Shown here: in pieces, positions 33,135-39,639 of the stretch
Position numbering within the stretch: position 1 is the stretch's first letter
Layout: every line of letters begins with the position of its first letter
Source of the DNA: Acidobacteriota bacterium
GTDB taxonomy: Bacteria > Acidobacteriota > Blastocatellia > Pyrinomonadales > Pyrinomonadaceae
NCBI GenBank assembly: GCA_016716435.1
Contig: JADJWI010000001.1
Coordinates: forward strand, 186,001-250,000
Length of the DNA: 64,000 nucleotides
Reading direction: 5' to 3'
Notes under the pieces: generated by a model
Seen by the model: only the letters and a program-made list of their open reading frames with translations
The model's database searches: none
What the model was told of the DNA's origin: nothing
Program-made: the position numbers and the translations under genes

Positions 33135-35116
33135 GTTTCTCGCTCGACACGCTCGAGTATTCCAGTTTGCTGGAGCTGATCAGCCGCAATGCCCAAACTC
33201 CGATGGGCATCGACCGGTTCGCCGAGTTGCGTCCAAAGACCGACCGCCGGGAGCTCGACCGCGATCTTAATGCCATCTCGGAAACGATCTTGCTCAATGA
33301 AGAAAAGCAGGTCACCTGGTCTTTCAGCGGGCTCGAAGACCCGGCCGATGCGATCGCCATCTTGAAGATAACCAACGCGACCCTTGAGCCGAATCTCCTG
33401 CTTGAACTCGCACGCGTTTGCAGCCAGGCCCTCTTCGCTCGCTCGTCCGTCCAGCCCGAACGCGAGTTCGTCCCGGTGCTCTGGTCAATGGTCGAGCCGA
33501 TCCCACCGACGCTCCTCGGTGTGCTCGAAAAGATCACCAAGAAGCTTCTGCCCGGTGGTGAACTCGATGACTCCGCCTCGCCCGAACTCGCAAGGCTCCG
33601 ACGCGAGATAAACAGCCAGCGTTCTCGCCTGACCAAGTCGCTCGAATCCGTAATACGAAGCTCCGGCGATGCCATCCAGGACGAGATAGTGACGATGCGG
33701 AACGACCGGTTCGTCATTCCCGTCAAGTCAGATTTCCGCGGAAAGGTGAGCGGCGTTGCCCACGGCTTCTCGTCGAGCGGAGCTACCGTTTTTGTCGAAC
33801 CGCTCGAAGCCATCGAGGCCAACAACGAACTGCAGAACCTCAAGGGCAAAGAGGAGCGAGAGATCGCCCGCATTCTCTTCGACATGACCGAATCGCTGCG
33901 GGAGAATCTGCCGGCGATCGAGACTGCCGTCAATGCCGTTGCCGAGCTCGATTTTGTAAAGGCAAAGGTCGAGTTCGCACGCGTTTACAAAGCGGTCGTC
34001 CCCGCAATTTCCGATGATGGCACGCTCGAACTCACCGAAGCCCGGCATCCGCTTCTTGAAGAGAATCTACGGCGTGAGTCGGAACCCGCTGCGTCAGCGG
34101 CGGGCCAGTTCGGTGACAAAAAAAACTGGCCGCCCACTAACGTAGGCGGTTCTGACATCGTCCCTTCAAGCTTCACTTTAACGAGCGACCGTTCCGTGAT
34201 GATCATCTCCGGTGCCAATGCCGGTGGCAAGACGGTCGTGCTTAAGACCGCCGGGCTGCTTTCGCTAATGGCGATCTCCGGCCTGCCCGTGCCTGCGAAG
34301 CAAGCCCGAGTTCCATTTTATCGCTCCGTGCTGGCAGACATCGGCGACCATCAGTCGCTCTCGGCGAACCTCTCGACGTTCTCTTCGCATATGTCGAATA
34401 TCGCCTCGATGATCGGTGAATGCAGGCCGCCTTCCTTGGTCTTGCTTGATGAAGCAGGGACCGGCACCGACCCCGAAGAAGGCTCGGCACTCGGCGTTGC
34501 CATCGTCGATCACTTCCGCCAGAAGGGTGCTCAGGTGATGGCCTCGACGCATTATCGCGGGCTTAAGATCTATGCCGCTAATGACCCGAGCGTCATCAAC
34601 GCCTCGGTCGAGTTCGATGAAAAGACACTGCAGCCGACCTATAAGCTGCTGATAGGACTCGCCGGTGCTTCGTCGGGGATTGAGATCGCACGGCGTTTCG
34701 GCATTCGGCAGGATGTGATAGATGCCGCCAGAGCGAACCTCGATGTCTCCGCCCAGGACGCCGAGAACTACCTGCTCAAGCTCCAGACCGAGACCCGGCA
34801 GGCCGAGGACCTTCGCATCGCCCTCGAAGAAGAGCGAGAGGCGACCGCGATGAAATACGCCGGACTTGAGATCGAAGCCTCAAAGAAGGAGAAGGCTCGA
34901 CAAAAGGAGTTCGAACGCTCGCTCGCCGAGACCATCGACAACTTCGACCGCCAGTCGAAAGCCTTCATCGCATCTACAGAGGACAAAGCCCTCAAGAACA
35001 AGCTCGAAAAGGAACGCTCCGCCCGCAAAGCCGAGCTCAACCGGGCAGTCATTGCAAAGGTCGGCCTCACTAAGTCAGAACCGGGCGGAAACCGACCTGT
35101 AGCCAAGGGTCTCTGA
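33131..35116 (+). CDS. mutS2: MutS2, N-terminal and ATPase part, ended by an in-frame TGA
   Basis: MutS2 proteins bind branched DNA or collided ribosomes. The start ATGA overlaps DUF427. The MutS-type core and clamp domains (residues 1-310) are followed by the ATPase with Walker A ISGANAGGKTVVLKT, Walker B LVLLDEAGTGTDP and the H-loop ASTHYRGLK, then coiled coil. Family proteins are ~780 aa with KOW and Smr domains. Here a TGA at 35114 stops translation at 661 aa, and the rest continues directly in the same frame. An 81-base double palindrome (34076-34156) adds 27 residues just before the Walker A strand. So it is either a split gene, a readthrough gene or a decaying one. Confidence 0.88.
   Translation: MSFSLDTLEYSSLLELISRNAQTPMGIDRFAELRPKTDRRELDRDLNAISETILLNEEKQVTWSFSGLEDPADAIAILKITNATLEPNLLLELARVCSQALFARSSVQPEREFVPVLWSMVEPIPPTLLGVLEKITKKLLPGGELDDSASPELARLRREINSQRSRLTKSLESVIRSSGDAIQDEIVTMRNDRFVIPVKSDFRGKVSGVAHGFSSSGATVFVEPLEAIEANNELQNLKGKEEREIARILFDMTESLRENLPAIETAVNAVAELDFVKAKVEFARVYKAVVPAISDDGTLELTEARHPLLEENLRRESEPAASAAGQFGDKKNWPPTNVGGSDIVPSSFTLTSDRSVMIISGANAGGKTVVLKTAGLLSLMAISGLPVPAKQARVPFYRSVLADIGDHQSLSANLSTFSSHMSNIASMIGECRPPSLVLLDEAGTGTDPEEGSALGVAIVDHFRQKGAQVMASTHYRGLKIYAANDPSVINASVEFDEKTLQPTYKLLIGLAGASSGIEIARRFGIRQDVIDAARANLDVSAQDAENYLLKLQTETRQAEDLRIALEEEREATAMKYAGLEIEASKKEKARQKEFERSLAETIDNFDRQSKAFIASTEDKALKNKLEKERSARKAELNRAVIAKVGLTKSEPGGNRPVAKGL
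34076..34156. repeat. Head-to-head pair of palindromic repeats inside mutS2
   Basis: The left copy reads GAGTCGGAACCC with hairpin CCCGCTGC-GTCA-GCGGCGGG and CCAGTT. The right copy is inverted: AACTGG, CCGCCCAC-TAAC-GTAGGCGG, GGTTCTGAC. About 13 bases, including an A8 run, lie between the CCAGTT and AACTGG arms. The total is 81 bases (27 codons), with no stop in the reading frame. The encoded segment is Pro/Gly/Ala-rich and absent from ordinary MutS2 at this site. Confidence 0.85.
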
Positions 35117-35144
35117 TTGGCCTTACGAAGGAGTTCCCGGCGGA
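35071..35144. repeat. TAAGTCAGAACC-type repeat next to the mutS2 TGA
   Basis: The head TAAGTCAGAACC (35071-35082) is followed by GGGCGGAAACCG. A related CCCGGCGGAAAACGGG lies 33 bases further on. The TGA that interrupts mutS2 (35114-35116) is between these two. No perfect hairpin is formed, so this is the most diverged copy. Confidence 0.6.
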
Positions 35145-35620
35145 AAACGGGTGCGAGTCTCTCGGTCGGTTCTCGCGTCCTAACCTCCTTCGGCACCGTC
35201 GGTACTATCGAAAAGCTCGATAAAGACACCGCCGAGGTGCTCGTCGGCAGCATCCGCATGCGTGAAAAGCTCACCAATCTTCAGGGAGTAAGGTCAGAAC
35301 CCGGAGCGATAGCGACCGGGTCCCGCAGCACTTCGGCGGACAGGTCGTTCAGCAAACCCATCGACGCTCCCGACGCCGCCGCCGAGCTCAACCTCATCGG
35401 CCAGACCACCGCCGAGGCCGAATACGAACTCGACCGCTTCATCGACGAAGCCTACATCGGCTCGCTCCCCCGCGTCCGCATCATCCACGGCTTCGGCACC
35501 GGTGCCCTCAAAAACTACGTCCACCACTTCCTCAAGAATCACGAACTAGTCGAACGCTTCACCTTCGCCCCCCCAGATCAAGGCGGCCACGGAGCCACCA
35601 TCGCCGAGTTGAAGATATGA
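35117..35620 (+). CDS. mutS2: MutS2 C-terminal part: KOW-like and Smr endonuclease domains
   Basis: This frame continues mutS2 without a shift after the TGA at 35114-35116. Residues ~12-55 match the KOW-like linker (VGSRVLTSFGTVGTIEKL, AEVLVGSIRMREKL). The Smr nuclease domain follows (ELNLIGQTTAEAEYELDRF, RVRIIHGFGTGALKNYVHHFL, ending GGHGATIAELKI). Between them a hairpin repeat adds VRSEPGAIATGSRS. No in-frame ATG with a ribosome site precedes the KOW region. AAGGAG at 35128-35133 has no fitting in-frame start, so independent translation is uncertain. Readthrough or loss of function are the alternatives. Confidence 0.75.
   Translation: MALRRSSRRKTGASLSVGSRVLTSFGTVGTIEKLDKDTAEVLVGSIRMREKLTNLQGVRSEPGAIATGSRSTSADRSFSKPIDAPDAAAELNLIGQTTAEAEYELDRFIDEAYIGSLPRVRIIHGFGTGALKNYVHHFLKNHELVERFTFAPPDQGGHGATIAELKI
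35289..35323. repeat. TAAGGTCAGAACC-type palindromic repeat between KOW and Smr domains
   Basis: TAAGGTCAGAACC leads into the palindrome CCCGG-AGCGATAGCGA-CCGGG (35300-35320). It is translated in frame as a short Ser-Glu-Pro-Gly-Ala linker and so extends the protein without breaking it. Confidence 0.8.
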
Positions 35621-36354
35621 TTTACCGAACCACTCTTTTCATTTTGATTTTCACGCTTGCGGGGTTAGCTCAGGAACCGCCGAAAGCGATTTTGGTTGAC
35701 GAGTTTGATCCGCGGGATGGTTGCGAAACGCTATTATCGCGGTTGGATGCGCTTCTGGTTGATGTGTCAAACGACGTAGGTTCGAAAGCTTTCGTTGTAA
35801 TACAACAGGGGTCGAATGCGTTCGACAATCTTGTGGTTTACACGATGGCGAAAAACCATGCACGCTTTCACAAGTTTCCGGCAGAACAGTATTCGGTCAT
35901 TCTCACCCAAGGCGGCCCCGACATTAAGGTTGAACTTTGGATGGGGAGAGGTGGAGCAACTCCGCCATTTGCCGCTGCTGAACTTGCCCTTACCCTTCCT
36001 GAACCCACGTCGCGAAGCAAACTGTCGGAAGACACTGTCGAACTAGTCACGATCGATGGCCGAGAAACATTTATACCAACCGGTAACCCCTCGTGTCTAT
36101 ATTGGTTTAATCCGAGGCCTATCCACGAGCTTCTAAAAGCTAATGATGGTTTCGAAGCGGAGCTAGTTATCAAGGCGGCATCGCGGAGCAGATATCGAAA
36201 ACTCGTTCGCATCCTGACATCCGAGTTTCGCGAAATGCGGATGCCGATTGAACGAATAAGGTACACCTACGGAGGAAGCGACAAGGAAATTGAGGGCAGC
36301 GGGGTGAAGCTTGCGTCGATCGCGACATACTTTGTTCAACGACCTCGTAAGTAG
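35617..36354 (+). CDS. Secreted hypothetical protein
   Basis: Start ATGA overlaps the mutS2 stop. A short signal peptide (YRTTLFILIFTLAGLAQ) is followed by about 225 residues with mixed strands and helices. The middle reads KAFVVIQQGSNAFDNLVVYTMAKNH and the end RKLVRILTSEFREMRMP. I recognise no domain; no cysteine pair or catalytic signature stands out. The gene lies between the intact mutS2 end and a second, diverged copy of that end 64 bases after this stop codon, so it may be an insert that brought or created the new end. Confidence 0.65.
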   Translation: MIYRTTLFILIFTLAGLAQEPPKAILVDEFDPRDGCETLLSRLDALLVDVSNDVGSKAFVVIQQGSNAFDNLVVYTMAKNHARFHKFPAEQYSVILTQGGPDIKVELWMGRGGATPPFAAAELALTLPEPTSRSKLSEDTVELVTIDGRETFIPTGNPSCLYWFNPRPIHELLKANDGFEAELVIKAASRSRYRKLVRILTSEFREMRMPIERIRYTYGGSDKEIEGSGVKLASIATYFVQRPRK

Positions 36355-36417
36355 TGTAGTAACAGCAATGGTGTGTTGCTACCAATACTGCATTGTGGAT
36401 CCGGTTGAGTCTATTTG

Positions 36418-36456
36418 GGCGGCCACGGTGCCACCATTGCCGAGATCAAGCTCTAG
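36418..36456 (+). pseudogene. Detached copy of the mutS2 3' end (Smr domain tail)
   Basis: Thirteen codons, including the stop, translate as GGHGATIAEIKL. The intact mutS2 ends GGHGATIAELKI. The nucleotide differences are mostly third-position (GGA/GGT, ATC/ATT), so this is a coding-derived, diverged sequence. An in-frame TGA lies just upstream, and nothing else of mutS2 remains. Confidence 0.75.
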
Positions 36457-36593
36457 CCGCCCTCTAACGGCCGGCTTTGAGCAAATTGTTGACAGCTCCG
36501 ATCAAAGGCTTACGGCTTAAAGCTAATGGCTTAAAGCTTGAAAAAGCACATCCGCAAAAACCGCCCACCGCTAACCGCCCGCGGCCGCCCTTA

Positions 36594-36727
36594 AATTGCC
36601 ACTAGCTTTAGCTAGTGGACAGGTATTGAACATCGCACCGGCTTTAGCCGAACCGGATCGCCGATCATTGGGCTAAAGCCCGGAGCATTTTTTGGACCTT
36701 TTCCACTAGCTGAAGCTACTGGCAATT
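36594..36727. repeat. 134-base MITE-like element with 25-base inverted ends
   Basis: The left end AATTGCCACTAGCTTTAGCT... and the inverted right end agree at 23 of 25 positions. Each end is itself a palindrome (CCACTAGC-TTTA-GCTAGTGG at the left). Two further palindromic motifs, GGCTTTAGCC and GGGCTAAAGCCC, lie inside. It has no coding content and no clear target-site duplication. Confidence 0.65.
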
Positions 36728-36781
36728 GATAGAAGCGACGGAGCGATCTCCGGAAAGGATCCGGCTTTGCCGATGGGCACT

Positions 36782-36863
36782 GCGGAAAGGCTTGCCTTTC
36801 CGTCTGGCATTCTTTCTTCCACAGGGCTCTGCCCTCCGATGAGCGGAAAGCCTTGCCTTTCCG
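36782..36863. repeat. Dispersed palindromes, two GCGGAAAGSCTTGCCTTTCCG units
   Basis: GCGGAAAGGCTTGCCTTTCCG (36782-36802) and a near copy at 36843-36863 flank AGGGCTCTGCCCT. The second unit with its GGGCT..GCCC neighbour matches 29826-29863. GAGGCTACGCCTC at 36882-36894 is another small palindrome of the same style. Confidence 0.65.
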
Positions 36864-36940
36864 TAGGGCTACCAAAGTGAACGAGGCTACGCCTCCGGCC
36901 GAATTCTTCCCCAAAGGCGAAGACGTGACCCGGACGCCCT

Positions 36941-37250
36941 AAGCTGCGGAGCAGCGGCATATCTGTAGCCCCACGCGGAGCAAGGAAGTAACTCAAACGT
37001 CCCAAGCTGCGGAGCAGCGGCATATTTGTAGCCCCATGTGAAGCGAAGACGTGAATCAAACGTCCTAAGCTGCGGAGCAGCGGCATATTTGTAGCCCCAC
37101 GTGGAGCGAAGACGCCACTCAAACGTACTAAGCTGCGGAGCAGCGGCATATTTGTAGCCCCACGCGGAGCAAGGACGTAACTCAAACGTCCCAAGCTGCG
37201 GAGCAGCGGCATATCTGTAGCCCCACGTGGAGCGAAGCGGAACGTGGGGT
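36941..37250. repeat. Five-unit 63-bp tandem repeat
   Basis: Units start at 36941, 37004, 37067, 37130 and 37193, all exactly 63 bases apart; the last is incomplete and diverges after about 45 bases. Each begins AAGCTGCGGAGCAGCGGCAT, which contains the palindrome GCTGC-GGA-GCAGC. Since 63 is a multiple of three, open frames run through the array on the minus strand. They have no ribosome site and a purely repetitive product, so I do not call a gene. The array ends in CCCCACGT...ACGTGGGG. Confidence 0.85.
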
Positions 37251-37286
37251 TGCCCACCACACCCACCAAAGCCCGTGAAACGGGCG

Positions 37287-37424
37287 TCATAGCCGCTCGC
37301 CGCCCTTGAGCCGCACAAACGCCCCGCCGATCGCGCGTCCATCCGCCCGAACAACCCGCCCTGAGATCGAGAAATCACGGATTTTGAAAACATCGTTCCG
37401 TGCAGTAATATAACGCCGAAACTC
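37287..37424 (-). pseudogene. C-terminal fragment of a carboxypeptidase-regulatory-like domain protein
   Basis: Forty-five codons between stops translate as RRYITARNDVFKIRDFS followed by ISGRVVRADGRAIGGAFVRL and KGGERL. The pattern GRVxxxDGRxIxGAxV is the start of a CarboxypepD_reg-like surface domain. It should continue for about 60 residues, but a TGA follows almost at once. There is no start codon with a ribosome site. It is best read as a gene scrap. Confidence 0.4.
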
Positions 37425-37426
37425 CT

Positions 37427-37573
37427 ATGAACACTCTCTATTACGGCGACAATCTGAGCGTCTCACAAAAAGATCTACGAAGGACAAAGATCAAAAGTCT
37501 CTTTCGCGGAGACGGTGTCAAACCAAGACAAGGTGAAGACGCAGCCTCCAGTCGCGCTCATTGTGAGCGTTAA
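37427..37573 (+). pseudogene. 5' scrap of a DNA methyltransferase gene
   Basis: The open frame begins MNTLYYGDNL, the almost invariant N-terminus of type III/beta-class DNA methyltransferases (usual form: M-x-x-L-Y-Y-G-D-N-L). After ten residues the similarity stops and the frame ends at 48 codons without the DPPY catalytic or SAM-binding motifs. It is 102 bases upstream of the OLD-family gene. The rest of the methyltransferase is not found in the window. Confidence 0.5.
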
Positions 37574-37675
37574 ATCAGTCATCGGCAAAAGCCTTCGATT
37601 TGCCAAAACCGTGCAGTTTATACTGATGTCTAGTGTATTTTCGACGGAGTTCGCATTAATCAATATTACCCCCTT

Positions 37676-39400
37676 ATGGATGAATCCAACACGACTAAAT
37701 CGCAGACGCCTCGGGTAGCAATCAGCAGCCTCACGTTCAGTGACGACACCGTTGTTGAAATCTCACCTAATGATGTCGTACTTGTTGTCGGGCCAAATAA
37801 CGCTGGGAAGAGTGCCGCGCTTCGCGCAATAAGAGAAAAGTTACAAAACGTTGCTCACCAGAGCCCAGTCTTACAGAGTCTGAACATTAAACGAACGGGC
37901 AGCGCGGATGAACTCATCGATTGGCTCGTAGGTTGGACTGTCCGGCGAATTGAGTCGCCACCTGATAACCCAGTTTACCAAGCGCTTGGGCATGCGCTTC
38001 ACGTACGCGACGCCCACAGCGAGTGGCAGCGTGCAGGCAATATGCTGGGCGGATTGGCACGTTGGTTTTGCCATTTACTGACTGCCGATGAACGGCTTCA
38101 AATCTCCATTCCACCCGGAAACATCGCGCTCGCGCGCGACAATCCAAGCCATCCGATCCACTTCTTGCTACGAGACGACAAGCTTGAGTCCCGATTGAGT
38201 TCGAAGTTTCGAAAGGCTTTTGGCGTTGATCTTGTTGTTCATCGTAATGCCGGGAGTCAAGTTCCCTTGCATGTTGGCGAGCGACCAACGCCAGCTGCCG
38301 GTGAAGACCGGGTCAGCATTAGTTACATTGAACGGTTGGAAGAGCTTCCAACGCTGCATACTCAATGTGATGGTATGCGCAGCTTCGCGGGCGTCCTATT
38401 GGCAACTTCAGTCGGACGCGAAAGCATCGTGTTGATAGACGAACCTGAAGCATTTTTACATCCGCCGCAGGCTCGTTTGTTGGGCACTACACTCGTTCAA
38501 GACCGGAACAAGGATCGGCAGCTATTTATTGCAACGCATAGTACCGACATTCTACGGGGCGTTCTCGACACCGAGAGCCCTGATGTACGCGTGATCCGGA
38601 TTCGGCGAACCGGATCCACAAACACGGTCCGCTTGTTGAGCAACGAGAGGATCAAAGAGCTCTGGGGTGATCCGCTGCTTCGGTACTCCAACATTCTTGA
38701 TGGCCTTTTTCATGAGGGTGTTGTGGTGTGTGAGGCTGATGCTGACTGCCGATTTTATTCAGCGATTCTCGACGCAACCATGGTAGGGAACGCTGACGAC
38801 GCAAAACGTCCCGATTTGATGTTCACGCATTGTGGAGGAAAAGCTCGCCTTCCGGTCGTGATTCGGGCTCTTCGCGAAGTCGATGTGCCGGTACGAGCCG
38901 TCGCCGACTTCGACGTTCTATCTGAGAAAGAACCTTTAAAGACGATCGTCGAGGCTCTCGGCATTGAGTGGGCGGGAATACGGTCCGATTGGCTCCTAGT
39001 AAAAAGCGCAGTGGATGGCAAGAAGCCAGATCTAAGCACAGATGAAGTGAAAAAGGAGATTGAAGAGCTTCTCTCAGCTGTTACTTCGACCACATTTCCT
39101 CCGAGTACTAAAGCCGATATTCAAAAGGTCCTGAGACGCACATCCGCTTGGGCTAATGCGAAACTCGTTGGAAAAGCATTCGTCCCGTCGGGCGATCCCT
39201 CAATGGCGTGTGAACGGCTTTTGTCTAACCTACGGACTGGTGGCCTCCACGTCGTTGAGGTCGGCGAGCTTGAAGGTTACGTTCGAACCGTGGGCGGACA
39301 CGGACCGAGGTGGGTAAACGCGGTTCTTACACGCGATCTTGCAACGGACCCAGAGCTTGAGGACGCGCGAAAGTTTGTCCACGGACTTGCTGCCCTATGA
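37676..39400 (+). CDS. OLD-family ATPase/nuclease-like protein (AAA plus TOPRIM-like)
   Basis: 574 aa. N-terminal SMC/RecF-like AAA domain: Walker A VVGPNNAGKSAALRAI, a signature-like stretch DGMRSFAGVLLA, Walker B SIVLIDEPEAFLHPPQA and the H-loop FIATHSTDILRG. The second part has a TOPRIM-like arrangement: VVVCEADADCRFYSAIL (the metal Glu position) and VRAVADFDVL (DxD). Proteins of this type are nucleases, often in phage defence (P2 OLD, Gabija GajA). No UvrD helicase, reverse transcriptase or other partner lies beside it, so it would be a stand-alone OLD. It appears at the end of a repeat- and scrap-rich stretch, suggesting transfer. Confidence 0.8.
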   Translation: MDESNTTKSQTPRVAISSLTFSDDTVVEISPNDVVLVVGPNNAGKSAALRAIREKLQNVAHQSPVLQSLNIKRTGSADELIDWLVGWTVRRIESPPDNPVYQALGHALHVRDAHSEWQRAGNMLGGLARWFCHLLTADERLQISIPPGNIALARDNPSHPIHFLLRDDKLESRLSSKFRKAFGVDLVVHRNAGSQVPLHVGERPTPAAGEDRVSISYIERLEELPTLHTQCDGMRSFAGVLLATSVGRESIVLIDEPEAFLHPPQARLLGTTLVQDRNKDRQLFIATHSTDILRGVLDTESPDVRVIRIRRTGSTNTVRLLSNERIKELWGDPLLRYSNILDGLFHEGVVVCEADADCRFYSAILDATMVGNADDAKRPDLMFTHCGGKARLPVVIRALREVDVPVRAVADFDVLSEKEPLKTIVEALGIEWAGIRSDWLLVKSAVDGKKPDLSTDEVKKEIEELLSAVTSTTFPPSTKADIQKVLRRTSAWANAKLVGKAFVPSGDPSMACERLLSNLRTGGLHVVEVGELEGYVRTVGGHGPRWVNAVLTRDLATDPELEDARKFVHGLAAL

Positions 39401-39557
39401 AATCTTATTTTGTCCCGGTCTTGCCAGTTCCAAAGGTGATTGAGAAGGTTTGCCTTTCGAAGCGGCTTATTTTTTGGACTGAAGCTGCGTTCCCGAATCG
39501 TTGATTGGCTTATCCCAAAGACTGTCTTTACTGCTCACCGCTCACCGTTTGCCCCTT

Positions 39558-39586
39558 CCACATCATCCATATCATCCATTTCTCCC
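39558..39586 (+). repeat. 9-base minisatellite upstream of the RepA-like gene
   Basis: ACATCATCC-ATATCATCC-ATTTCTCCC shows three degenerate 9-base units in the leader about 55 bases before the start codon. Two further tracts of the same period lie within and after the gene. Confidence 0.5.
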
Positions 39587-39639
39587 GTATCTCACGGATC
39601 GGTATTCCATCGGTTCGAGAGGCGGGGGAGAATGGCGGG

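Noticed and set aside
36418..36456. Idea that the GGHGATIAEIKL stretch is a chance match
   Set aside because: Nine of ten leading residues are identical to the mutS2 end with mainly third-position base changes and a stop at the same place, so chance is unlikely; kept as a remnant.
36706..37393. Two overlapping minus-strand frames (194 and 168 codons) with repeating LLRS/RGAT segments
   Set aside because: They arise from the 63-bp array, whose period is a multiple of three; there is no ribosome site or non-repetitive domain.
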